From the NCBI GenBank assembly GCA_949128115.1, contig OX421961.1, forward strand, positions 81,823,277 through 81,887,276: DNA of 64,000 nucleotides, given 5' to 3'. The stretch is from Anaspis maculata (Eukaryota; Arthropoda; Insecta; Coleoptera; Scraptiidae). The translations under genes were made by a program, and so were the position numbers. Shown here one piece after another: positions 23,301 to 33,500 of the stretch. The first letter of the stretch is position 1. Each line of letters starts with the position of its first letter. The notes beneath the pieces are model-generated. The model did no database searches and had not been told where the DNA came from. It saw only the letters and a program-made list of their open reading frames with translations.

Positions 23301-25842
23301 TATACTCCTTTACTATTTACCACGATATTTTACTGCACTCAAGGCGGGGACGACTTGCACAAAACAGTCGAAAGAGGTGTTCACTTGTTAAGTTAACAGA
23401 TCCAGGCCGGTATTCTTGAAACTGTGGAAGAAACTCCCTGAAAGTTTTTTGCCAGGTTTCATGCAATACGCAGTACATCAATGTAACAAGAGTTGCCAGA
23501 ACTTCCCTTTTGCCAGGCGGAGCTGCTCGGGGTAAATCACTAGACAAAGAAAACAGATCCAGCTGGGCCGTGATTGGTGTATGTATCTACTTTCTCTATC
23601 TAGTGATCTACCCGGAGCGGCTCCCGGCGCAAAACGAAAGCGGCTTGGGGTTCTTGCCTACCTGCGTCCACCTTCGGGTAGGTAGTTTTGAGTACATTTC
23701 ACAACGTTGCCAAATCAACACCCTCTTTGGTTAGATGGGCCCTAACAGGACGTAAAAGGTGGTCTATGAATACGACCGCTTTTATCAGGTAGCCGAGCGC
23801 TTTTTGTTAGAGGCATGCTAAATGTGGCTTAAAAGTGGGATATGAATACGGGCCTAAGACACTAGCTGTCCAGGAAAAAAAACTCATTACAATTCGGTTT
23901 TTTCTTGAGAAAATACGACCATTTTAATTCGACCAAAATTTTCAGGTGTTCCACTTCAATTGTTGAGCACTGTATTTATAAAATAGAGGATATAGTCATA
24001 GGCCCGTATTCATATCCCACTTTTAAGCCACATTTAGCATGCCTCTAACAAAAAGCGCTCGGCTACCTGATAAAAGCGGTCGTATTCATAGACCACCTTT
24101 TACGTCCTGTTAGGGCCCATCTAACTAAAGAGGGTGTTGATTTGGCAACGTTGTGAAATGTACTCAAAACTATCTACCCGAAGGTGGACGCAGGTAGGCA
24201 AGAACCCCAAGCCGCTTTCGTTTTGCGCCGGGAGCCGCTCCGGGTAGATCACTAGATAGAGAAAGTAGATACATACACCAATCACGGCCCAGCTGGATCT
24301 GTTTTCTTTGTCTAGTGATTTACCCCGAGCAGCTCCGCCTGGCAAAAGGGAAGTGCTGGCAACTCTTGTTACATTGATGTACTGCGTATTGCATGAAACC
24401 TGGCAAAAAACTTTCAGGGAGTTTCTTCCACAGTTTCAAGAATACCGGCCTGGATCTGTTAACTTAACAAGTGAACACCTCTTTCGACTGTTTTGTGCAA
24501 GTCGTCCCCGCCTTGAGTGCAGTAAAATATCGTGGTAAATAGTAAAGGAGTATAACCGAAAGGGACATCCAGAGCATTGCGCACTTCCTGCATTTCGGCG
24601 GCATGCTTCATTAATTCAATTAAATCAATATTTTAGAAAGAAAATGTGATTTTCGTTACACTTCCCAAGAACACACAGCATAGCTTGTAGGTTAAATGGA
24701 CTCAAAACACGCCTATTGGCACATTTGGATCCCATCTAACTTGACGCATGCGTGAGACCATCCAAAATCGCTTAAAGACACGTAAAAGAGACATATGAAT
24801 AGACGCGTCTCTAAACATCCCCTTTTAAGACGACTTTAGAGACGCCTGTTTAAAGTGATGATAGAGGCGCGCTAAAACCACGTATGAATACGGAAATGTT
24901 AGAGGCGCATCTTTAAAACCGCTTCTAACGCTAAAAGGGGGATATGAATACGGGCCATAGTCATCAATACATAAAACGGCTCCGTTGAATATTGAAAGCC
25001 ACTCTCGAGGCCGCTACCAAACGTTTTGGGTCCCGGTCATGTACCGGTGCATAATAAGATGGCGACTTCCAGAGGAGGGGTCATAATTTGTTGGGGGAAT
25101 CTGGGGAATTAGCAGTCCAGCTATACTACAGGTTCGTGCCCAAGACCCATGAATTTTTTTGGGTAATAAAAACGGGTAAATTACCTTGGTTACATACCAA
25201 AATAATAAATTACGGTAATTTTACATCACTGACTTTGCCCTCCTCTTTGCAGTCTTTTTTTTATTGAAAAGGTTATTTTTCTAGAATTTGACAGAATTCA
25301 ATACAGCACACAACAGGCGAATTTCAATGCTGGGCATCACAGATGATTCAGAAAAAAGAAACACAAATCGGAAACGGAAGCGACAATATGTATCTTTTAA
25401 TGAAGATGAAGAAATAATCAATCCAGAAGATATAGATCCTAGTATCGGCAGGTTCAGGAATTTGATCCAAACGACGGTAGTGCCGTCTTCGGTCAAGCGC
25501 GCCAAATTTGCTGCAGATAACATAGGAATTCCTACCGAATTTAAAATGCCCAAAATTCTGCATCCAATTACAACACCCGATTTGTACAATGATCTTCCGC
25601 CAGAATCGCAAAGTGGAAGCAGTTCAAGCAATGTGAATATTTACAGTTCCCTTAGTTCCAGACTGGGTATGGTGTTGCCCAATCCAGCTCCAGATGTGGA
25701 CATGGGACAGAACTTTGCACCTACAACAGCTCCATTTGTTCCTCCCCAGGTACAAGTGCCAGATTCACTGGAACCAAAAAAGAAAAAGTATGCAAAAGAG
25801 GCTTGGCCTGGGAAGAAGCCCATTCAAACTTTGCTTGTATAA
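17307..25842 (+). CDS. PPP1R8: nuclear inhibitor of protein phosphatase 1 (NIPP1), complete
   Basis: Exons 17307..17335, 17438..17652, 17741..17958 and 25285..25842 (stop TAA) give 339 residues, near the 351 of the vertebrate protein. The N-terminus runs into WAGKPPVGLHLDVLKGDKL. The FHA domain (about residues 20-100) has GRN at 43-45, SRVH at 59-62 and THGTF at 82-86. Then follow GASTRNYIIRE, LLGLPETETELD, the PP1-binding segment with EEIINPEDIDPSIGRFRN, and the C-terminal KKKKYAKEAWPGKKP. In the family this protein binds and restrains nuclear PP1, and its FHA domain docks phosphorylated splicing factors. Here the RVxF-like site reads QYVSF (V190, F192), with Y189 where vertebrates have a basic residue. 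Intron 3 is 7.3 kb and full of mobile elements, while the other introns are about 100 bases. Confidence 0.95.
18518..20720. mobile_element. 2.2-kb TIR element, family T (intron of NIPP1)
   Basis: The left end TTAAGGACAGAGTCATATTGG mirrors the right end CCAATATGACTCCGTCCTTAA. Arms of about 190 bases include AAATAAGCGTTGCGAAATCA and ACATCCTTGTAGCTTT. The interior (about 18720-20520) has no intact ORF and contains a TGTC/TGTG microsatellite. A 259-base version of the same element is at 39313-39571, so this may be a longer relative or a copy carrying foreign DNA. Confidence 0.75.
18990..19030. repeat. TCTG/TGTG microsatellite
   Basis: GTCTGTCTGTGTGTCTGTG-type run followed by GATCTTCCACGATAACT. 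The motif is often seen inside insect non-autonomous elements. Confidence 0.6.
20721..21090. other. intron sequence, weak inverted match to 25119-25153
   Basis: CACGAACCTGTAATATAGCTGGACT at about 20941-20965 is the near reverse complement of 25122-25146. The pair brackets the whole stack of elements in this intron. Confidence 0.4.
21091..21306. mobile_element. MITE, family M, copy 1
   Basis: The left end TATATCCTGTTCACTTTTTA mirrors the right end, followed inward by TTTTCAGTARA, TTTTGGAGCAAAAATAAAGT and GACAAGCTGG. Copies are at 40383, 50840 and 53414. Confidence 0.8.
21688..22844. mobile_element. shell C of palindrome A (TACAGGGTGCAGT ends)
   Basis: TACAGGGTGCAGTATTGGGG at the left mirrors the right end. 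Inner arms share GTTTGCACCGCTCCCGATCC. Start+end equals 44532, identical to shell D. Confidence 0.8.
21843..22689. mobile_element. shell D of palindrome A (TACAGGGTGATCTC ends)
   Basis: TACAGGGTGATCTCAAAAAA at the left mirrors the right end. Inner arms share GTAACTTGGGTTACGG and its complement. Start+end equals 44532, so it is exactly concentric with shell C. Confidence 0.8.
22899..23854. mobile_element. element B, copy 1 (TIR GGCCCGTATTCATATCCC)
   Basis: A 956-base element with ends GGCCCGTATTCATATCCC and its complement, plus internal degenerate CGTATTCATA copies. It sits in the right arm of palindrome A. The left arm (21628-21650) supplies the empty site GTAGTCTAAGAC and shows no long target duplication (only TA, or a T of filler). 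It carries hairpin S at 23496-23641 and part of family U. Confidence 0.85.
23496..23641. repeat. hairpin S inside element B1
   Basis: The stem GGAGCTGCTCGGGGTAAATC pairs with GATCTACCCGGAGCGGCTCC, with CTAGACAAAGAAA against TTTCTCTATCTAG. The same hairpin is in B2 (24214-24359) and in MITE X2 (48663-48807), so it is independently mobile or was. Confidence 0.75.
24001..24956. mobile_element. element B, copy 2, inverted
   Basis: Exactly 956 bases and the reverse complement of copy 1, with only a handful of substitutions that I can see (for example at 24353 and in the GTAGATAG block). ATAGTCAT flanks both ends, an 8-base target duplication, with one extra A at the left. Confidence 0.85.
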
Positions 25843-26012
25843 CTTTTTATTTGTTAAGATGCAATTCAGCTTTATGATTCTATATTATTACAGAATAGTC
25901 AGTCATGTGAATTTTGTTGTTCTAAGTTGTGAAAGATTATCATGTTTTAACCCTTAACCCACAAGAATTTTTTCCTTTAATTTCACACCCTTTTTCTATT
26001 CATGAATCAAAC

Positions 26013-26018
26013 ATTAAA
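26013..26018 (+). terminator. candidate polyadenylation signal of NIPP1
   Basis: ATTAAA about 170 bases after the NIPP1 stop. There is no canonical AATAAA closer. Confidence 0.3.
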
Positions 26019-26240
26019 AAAATATATACATGGGATATGGAAAAATATGTACAGGTATGGGCCCTTGAAGCTTACAGGTTCCATTGCCCCTCTAGGTACA
26101 CGTCAAGTCACATTTGGGAAAATTTCGAAAAACTCATCCTAATGACTAGTCCTAGCGGTACACGTAAAAATGGCTCTAATTGTGAGGAAAGTGTGAAATT
26201 TGGTGAGTAGACTCCTAAAGGCATTTATGGTCGAGTTTAT

Positions 26241-26386
26241 AGTGCTATTCTGTAAAAAAGATATATCGATGTACGCGCTACATCGCTGTAAAATGACAGA
26301 AATAATAATGTTTGGCATTGTCACATGTGTCAACTTACAGCGATACAGCGCTTACATCGGTGTATCTTTTTTTACAGAATAGCACC
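26241..26386. mobile_element. short MITE, TIR GTGCTATTCTGTAAAAAAGA
   Basis: The left end mirrors TCTTTTTTTACAGAATAGCAC at the right, with a second stem around TACATCG. Flanked by TATA-like sequence. It is absent from the matching place in the P11 right arm. Confidence 0.75.
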
Positions 26387-26935
26387 AATATAACAGTTTA
26401 TAGAGGAGCGAGTCAAAAAAAAATTTCAATTTTTGAATTTTGTGACGTCATTTTTTTTAATCTATTTGAGATTTTTGACTTTTGTTTTTGTACTACGGTA
26501 AGTAATTGCTTAGTCCAAGTAACGGAAAAGATGATATGTAAAAAATAAAAAAAGGCTATTATTCCTCAAAGGAAGTCCTATCAGAAGTTCCCACAGTGTT
26601 TCTCCAAATTCCAAGCCTTTTTCTCAGAATAATTGGACAAAAGATTCTGTAGTTTTTTATTGTAAATTGTAATTTTTCCAATGTCGTATATCATGGAAAA
26701 TTCGAACCATTTTCACCCTTCCACCGTAGTTTCTTTTCTACACCACTCAATTATTTAGATATATGGCATTTTGGTATCATGATCATCTAAGATCGACATC
26801 TGAGTATCATACTTGTTTTGAAAACTAGATGAGATCGAAGATGTTGAGCATACAATTTTCAAAAATCAAAAAGTACAAAAGTCAAAAATATTGAACAGTT
26901 TCAAAAATTAAAAAAAAAACAAATTTCAATTTTCG

Positions 26936-27098
26936 GGGGAGCGGTGGTAGCCGAGTGGTACAGGTGATGGCAAGCCAAACCATTCGCGCTGCCCTGTGTG
27001 GGTTCGAATCCTACTTCATCCATGGATATTTTGTGCTGTCCCCGAGGTTGCATGGTAGAGCAGCTTATAGCTGAATGCCGCCTCGTAAAATAAGACAA

Positions 27099-27130
<32 letters not shown>

Positions 27131-27133
27131 ATA
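26936..27133 (+). mobile_element. tRNA-derived SINE with (AAAT)n tail
   Basis: The head carries an A-box-like TAGCCGAGTGGTACAGG and a perfect B box GGTTCGAATCC about 50 bases later, as in Ser/Leu-type tRNA-derived SINEs. A short body follows, then an AATAAATAAATA tail of about 40 bases. It does not fold as a full tRNA: there is no matching acceptor stem. Confidence 0.8.
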
Positions 27134-27595
27134 CGTCACAAAAAATTGAAAGAATAAAATCAAATTTTTTCTTGGCTCCCCCTCTAAAAACCTTTCAAAT
27201 GCTTTGGAGAGTCCACACACCAAATTCCACACTTTTGTCACAGTTAGACCCATTTCTACAGAATTTTGCTTATACCGCTCGGACCGAGGCTAGGACTAGA
27301 CTGTAGTTGAGTTGCGACCATTTTTTGTTGCTCACGTAAAAAATGGAAAAGAACATTTTCGTACATTTTAGTCCATTTTGAAAATATTTTGTTGTCAATT
27401 TCCAAAATTATCGTTTATAAACTTGGCCGATTTTGACGTAAAAAGCTGAAACCAGGATTTGACATTACCGGAGGACGATGACTACCTTAGGACTGTCAGT
27501 CTAGACATCCGGACCGTGATCCCTGATCTGGACTCTCAATAATTAGCATTTTGACGTTTTTGATCACGAAAATGTCTCTTGATTCGCATCCTTGG

Positions 27596-28120
27596 TATAG
27601 GCGATTGACCTTATTGGGGAAAATGGCCGTTTCGTCGAGGAAGTTTTAGGGAATTAATTTTCAGAAGAGGTGTAAGTTGCCGCAGACAGCGGCGTCTGTT
27701 ACGTCAATTGGTGGCACGTCAAAACTGTCACTTTGCTGTCTTGTGCAGTCTCCTACAAGCAAACTTTTGCTCCTGTGAACCCTCGGGACCCCGTAGGCTC
27801 TTTATTGGGCCCCATGTTGATGATCAGCGTCGTCGCAGACCGTTCTCTAAATCATCCATAGCTTCCGCTCAAGGAAGAGCAACAGACTCCGTCACACCCG
27901 CACGGAGGGAAACACACAAGCCCGTCGACCAGCCTGCCAGCCAAGAAAAATCACCTCGGGCTGGCCGGGAGTCTACCACCACCTACCTTTTTTCCTCGCT
28001 TTTTTCTAAAGATTTCCTGCTTCGACTTCAGCTGGAGATCCGCATTTTTCATTCTAACAAGCTCGCCGTAGCTACCTCTGTGTTCGCGACGTAAACGTTG
28101 TCTTTTTTTACCGCAATAAT
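27596..28120. repeat. dispersed repeat R, copy 1 (uninterrupted)
   Basis: About 525 bases, from TATAGGCGATTGACCTTATT to GTCTTTTTTTACCGCAAT. The same sequence occurs at 56961-57073 and 58972-59394, where it is split by a 1.9-kb insertion. The open frame here (27708-28094) is not kept in the second copy, so coding is unlikely. Class unknown; a solo LTR or SINE-like element is possible. Confidence 0.7.
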
Positions 28121-29600
28121 GTAGTGCATGAAATAAAGAGACACAAATGCAAACCCCTTTTCAGATTATTTCTACTTGTCAGATTTCCATGTCAATACGT
28201 GGGTATTGCGGGTATCCACTAGTGCCCACCTAGGCTACTAGACTTCGGAGTATGTTTTCCTCGCAAAAACGTCCTCAACGATCAAGTACCGAGCTCTACA
28301 CCAGGTGGCGTTTTTCAAATGTAAATCGCCTATTGTGTACACATACATTGTGTAAAGTAGGATATCCTTCAAAGAAACTAACAGGACACGAATGCTGATT
28401 GATGAACGGTAAGGTGATTTCAAGAAACGGGGAAGAAAGAGAGACCGTCTCCACGTGCAATCAATGGATCCTCTGTAAGGTGGGTACTTTACTTAGATGA
28501 GAGGTTGGGTGGGCAGTGGTGACCGAGCTGAACGGAGGCAAGACATTATGGCTTGAGCAGGCCAAAATCCCACTTAGCTCATTGCAGTATTATAAAGCTC
28601 CCTTTACCTTGGGGAAACTTGAGTATGATGACACCCCGGGTATAATGGCACCCCGGTTGTGATGGCACCTTTTCGATATTGGCGGTATTAGTTAGAATTG
28701 AGCTGATTATTGGGCACTTGATCGCAATGCAGTAAGGAGCCATTCCAGGTGATGGGTGAAATATATAGTGAGTACGGAAGATTCTTCCAATCTAGTTATT
28801 CTAGTCTAGTCCGCAATAGTTATTTTCAAACAAAAATTGTCATAGTGACATAAAATTGATGAATTTTGAAAGAACAGACATTCCTTGACAATTCAAGACT
28901 AATGGCGGCTTTTACAGAACTTCGTTTGTCGCCGGCGACAGTCCCTCACACCACTGTAGTTGAATAATTTGAACGACACGACGACAGAAACTCGTGTCGC
29001 GGAAATTGTGGAGGGAGGTAGGGGAGTACAGGCAGATCGAAGCCTATTGGCCAGCGACATACGAAGTTCTGTAAAGCCGCCATGAAATGGAGTGAATTGG
29101 TTGAGCCGCTGACGTCTCCTTGATACTTTTTTATCTAATACACGGCAATAATTATTTACTTGGAAATATCGCAGATAACTGCTCGCTTTCTATCGCTCTC
29201 GATCACTTCCAATTCAATACTGAATCTGTGGGCGATCCATGGTGCTTATTTATTCCTCCGACTAGTCTTCTCGAATGTTCCATAGGTCCTCCAGCAAATT
29301 CCACTGTGACCCGGCATATGGTTTCTAGGCGACTCCCGAATAATCTTACACCTTTCGCGTGCAATCCCAACGTGCGGTAAAGACGGCACCCCCGCCAATA
29401 TGCACAGATGTGTCTTACTCGCATGTTCAAGTCCGCTCCGCACCGTCCGTTCCGCACTTTTACACTGTGACCTAATGTGAAGAGTATAAAGATCGCGTGT
29501 TCTCGAGAATCGCCGCTGGTAACAATGGCATCCTTCACAACCTTGGCATATCATATAATACTAATTTTTATTATTATTCAACAACTTTAAATGCGTACTT
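28121..29600. other. no recognised gene
   Basis: About 1.5 kb of unique-looking sequence with a MITE at 28902-29083. The 29200-29550 part is less AT-rich and open in several frames, but nothing in it is recognisable. Confidence 0.35.
28902..29083. mobile_element. MITE, TIR ATGGCGGCTTTTACAGAACT
   Basis: The left end mirrors AGTTCTGTAAAGCCGCCAT at the right, with the inner stem CGACACGACGACAGAAACTCGTGTCG. Confidence 0.75.
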
Positions 29601-29601
29601 T

Positions 29602-29826
29602 TTATTGAAGTACAGTTTGTTGTGGTCGTGGATGTTGAATCATGGCTTCCACAACTTCCTGAAGCAGTAACTTTTGGATCTGTGGTGCAGTTGATTCCAA
29701 TCTGCTGGATTTTTCATCCTCACTGCGAGTCATATCTGGCAAGCCCATCCACAAAGTTCTCCCATTCAGCTGTTGACTGTTATGATTCCACAGAAACGAT
29801 TTTTTTTGTCTTTTTTGCAAACCCAA
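29602..29826 (-). other. possible coding remnant downstream of the Kelch gene
   Basis: The minus strand is open for 74 codons and ends LLLQEVVEAMIQHPRPQQ with VLQ, where the TAA stop overlaps AATAAA (CAATAAAAAG). Another frame reads EWENFVDGLARYDSQ before a stop. It has no neighbouring exons I can connect. It could be a last exon, a pseudogene or chance. Confidence 0.2.
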
Positions 29827-29894
29827 TTTGAACTAGGATTAGGGATAATAAGGAAAGTCAGTATGTACTTTGAAAAACCCAAATTGAAAAAACA

Positions 29895-29900
29895 TTTATT
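29895..29900 (-). terminator. candidate polyadenylation signal of the Kelch gene
   Basis: AATAAA on the minus strand about 600 bases past the stop. ATTAAA at 30435-30430 is a nearer alternative. Confidence 0.3.
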
Positions 29901-30501
29901 TCTCCATTAACCATCAGTAATTATTTTATTTTATGGCAAAATCATAAATATATAAAGAATACTTCCCATGAGGACTCAAACATTATCCAGAAGAAATAGG
30001 CCATCAACTGGTTTTCATGCATACACATTTCTCTTTGTAAATCACATAATCTTTTCATCTAAACCTAAATATACATAATTATTAAATTTATACAAATACA
30101 AATGTCTTTAATACTTTTCATCTTATTGTTAAAATTTTTAATACGCTTCAGTTATTGCAGTGGAAAAGAGTATTTAAAATATACCTACTTTTTTCGATTT
30201 CATCTTGTATAAAAAACTGGGTGATAACATTATGGAAAAATTGATGAGCAAATCACACAACATACAATAATAATTCTAACACGTATAAAACTAAAACTCA
30301 TTACAAAGATGATCGAGCAGTCTAGATCGATAACTGAATTTAAAATTTTTCTAACAGTTCATCAGATATAAATAGAATAGTACAATACTTTTCAATCTAA
30401 TGTTTATTACACTTTACAATTAAATTAAATTTAATACATTAGATCTAAGAGGTTAAGAGTTATATTAGATGTTAAAATTACGTTACAGAAATAGTGTGTG
30501 G

Positions 30502-33500
30502 TTATGAAGAAGAGTCTCCACCAGCTGCTTCGTCATCCAGTGACCTGTTGTTCTTGATGGTGGTGCCGTTTTGCCTAGCTTTTGTGTCTTCAGATATGCT
30601 TTTTCGCGAGTTTTTGCGGCTCCTCGGCTTTTTTCTTAGCAGCATTTCGCAAGTGCCTTTTGGGACGAACGTCGTCCATTCGTTTGACTTCAAGTCGAGG
30701 TATTCAATGGTGTTGAGGAAGTTTTTACCTGTGAACCAATTTTCATTGATTGAAATCCTTTCTGAATAATTCTAACATCAGAAACAATGTCATGGTATCT
30801 ATCTAACACTGATAAATTGGACTTTCTTGTACATGAAACTTTGTGTATTAGGTATATACAGGTAGTATAAAACCATGGAGGTTATATATATAAAACATAC
30901 GAAACTTGTAATTTGCATCCAAGAAAATTCACCTATCAACAATCATTGTTATTATTATTATTATGATCATAGGTGTAGGTAATTGATGGAAGAATGACTA
31001 TACCTGAGAAACCTCCCACAGCGTACAGTCTATCACCAACGACGGCAACTTCAACATTTGCTCTTGGAGTCGTCATTGTGGGTCCCATTACCCACGCCTG
31101 AGTTTCCCCATCAAAAATTTCTGTGGAATTCAAGGAATGCGTTCCGTCGGAACCGCCCACCACATACAATTTTCCGTTGAAAACTGCAACTCCACATCCA
31201 CGACGTGCAGTTATGATGGATTTTGATTGGCCCCATGCGTTTTCTTCAGGATTGTAAACTTCAACGGAAGTGAGACAGTTCCAAGCGTCACAACCGCCAA
31301 TGGCGTAAACTGACTTGTTGAAAGAAGTGACCCCCGCTTGGTAACGTCCTGCAAGAAAACCATAAATTCAAGTAGGTAGGTAGTGCCACAATATAGTTAA
31401 ACTAGGTACAGCTTTGCAGCGGATCGTTTTCTGATATAAATAGTGAAGTACTGGAAAGACTTTGTTCTGGTTTCAGTTTGTGGCGGATTTTATTTTTCGT
31501 TCATCAGAGTACTATAAAATCTGCTGCGGTACCATTTTGATCGAAGCGTCCCTTTGGGAGGGGAGACTTAATTAAGAAATTTAAGAAAAAATCGATCAAG
31601 TCGAGCGACCATCCTGTAGTAAAGCTACATTCACAACCTCCAAATTGTTGAGGTTGTGAACAACATCATATGAATGCGCATGCCAGACTTCTACGGTTAT
31701 GCGTATGTATATGTAAAATCGTTAATTTGGAGGTTGTGAATGTAGCTCAAGACTAACTTGCGTATACAAGGTCAAGAAGCACTGCCGTCCAAGAAGTATC
31801 AAGAGGCTGCAGAACCTCATCTGTTAAAATATTCAGTTGTACAGGGTGATCCATCCTAGCGTGATTATCCCATAGCGGTCTTACCCTTCAAGATAAAGAA
31901 AAAGATGTAAGGAAGAAGTTATATGGTTTGATGAGACCTATAACCTAAAATTATTTTCAGCTATACAGAGTGTCCCATTTTGACGGGATCAACAAAACGT
32001 CAATTTTTTTAAATGGAACACCCTATATTTTTTTGCATTTTCGGGTTCAGCTTCTTCAACTGTCTTATACCTGTATTTTTGTTTTTGAATTGTGTGGCAG
32101 TGCTACCAACTAAAAATTAAAAACTGAAAAAAATCGCATTTCCACAGTTATCGTGAAAATATCGTAGCGGCCTTGCTTTTCAAAACTAAGAGATGAAACT
32201 TGACATGATGATAGTCAAGTCACAGACCAATACACCAATGTCAAAAATTTGCGATTTCTTGATACAGAGCGTTCACAAAAAAAAATCAAACTTCATAATT
32301 TTCAAAGTCTCATAACTCATTTTTTTCAAATAGCATGCCCCTAATTTTATAACATTATCTGATAGCTTTTTTTATCCTCTTTCATTTTTACTAGGGGTAC
32401 CCTACCCTTAAACTTCATTTTTTTTCGAAATAATCGGAAATTTTCACAAAATTTGTGATTTTTTTATTTTTTTTCACAAATTGAGTTGGCCGTGATGAAT
32501 GACAGACAAGCCAAATAGTACACAACGCTCAATTAGTCAGTCTGAATATTGTCGAACAAAAGAAAATGGCTTCAACGCAGAAAAAAACAAATTGGGATCC
32601 TGGATATCGGGATCATTACCAGAATATCATATCAATCATTTTCTCTCGCGTAAAGTCATTTTTCTTTGTTCGACAATATTCAGACTGACTAACTGAGAGT
32701 TGCGTACTATTTGGCTTGTCTGTCATTCATCACGGCCAACTCAATTTGTGAAAAAAAATTAAAAAATCACAAATTTTGTGAAAATTTCCGATTATCTCGA
32801 AAAAAATGAAGTTTAAGGGTAGGGTATCCCTAGTAAAAATGAAAGAGGATAAAAAAAGCTATCAGATAACGTTATAAAATTAGGGGCATGCTATTTGAAA
32901 AAAATGAGTTATGAGACTTTGAAAATTATAAAGTTTGATTTTTTTTTGTGAACAATTTTTTGACATTGGGATATTGGTCTTTGACTTGACTATCACCATG
33001 TCAAGTTTCATCTCTTAGTTTTGAAAAGCAAGGCCGCTACGATGTTTTCAAGATAACTGTGGAAATGCGATTTTTTTCAGTTTTTAATTTTTAGTTGGTA
33101 GCACTGCCACACAATTGGAAAACAAAAATATAGGCACAATACAGTTGAAAAAGCTAAATCCGAAAATGCAAAAAAATATAGGGTGTCCCATTTAAAAAAA
33201 TTGACGTTTTGTTGATCCCGTCAAAATGGGACACCTGTATAACTGAAAATAATTTTAGGTTATAGGTCTCATCAAGCCATATAACTTCTTTCTTACACCT
33301 TTTTCTCTATCTTGAACGGTAAGACCGCTATGGGATAATTACGCTAGAATGGACCACCCTGTACAATATTCCCGAAGCGAAATGCGCATGCGCCGCCGAT
33401 TCGGGAGTAAGGTCTAGGTAGCAACTAGACGGGAGGATCAACTAAGTAGCAAAAACTGAATAAGTGACAGATCATGTCACATGGTTCATGACATGTATTA

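Larger units (their letters stand above)
21519..23972. mobile_element. Tc1/mariner-like shelled palindrome A
   Basis: The left end CAGTGCTCAACAATTGAAGT mirrors the right end and TA flanks both (21517-21518 and 23973-23974). A CAGT start with TA target sites fits Tc1/mariner-type ends. Shell C starts at 21688 and shell D at 21843. The right arm is split by element B1 (22899-23854). With B1 removed, the axis of A coincides with that of C and D near 22266. No transposase remains. Confidence 0.8.
26142..27302. mobile_element. palindrome P11 containing a SINE and a MITE
   Basis: The left arm (ACTAGTCCTAGCGGT, then AAAGTGTGAAATTTGGTG) pairs with the right arm (CACCAAATTCCACACTTT, then CTAGGACTAGAC). 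Inner arms share TGTGACGTCA and its complement. The left arm is split by a MITE at 26241-26386. A tRNA-derived SINE sits on the right side. Confidence 0.65.

Noticed and set aside
25281..25631. Open frame of 116 codons antisense to NIPP1 exon 4
   Set aside because: It is the shadow of a clearly conserved coding exon on the plus strand. No independent codon or splice evidence.
26936..27030. Functional tRNA gene
   Set aside because: The A and B boxes are good, but there is no acceptor-stem pairing and an AAAT tail follows, so it is a tRNA-derived SINE.
27708..28094. 128-codon frame in repeat R
   Set aside because: The second copy of the repeat (58972 onward) breaks the frame, so it is not maintained.
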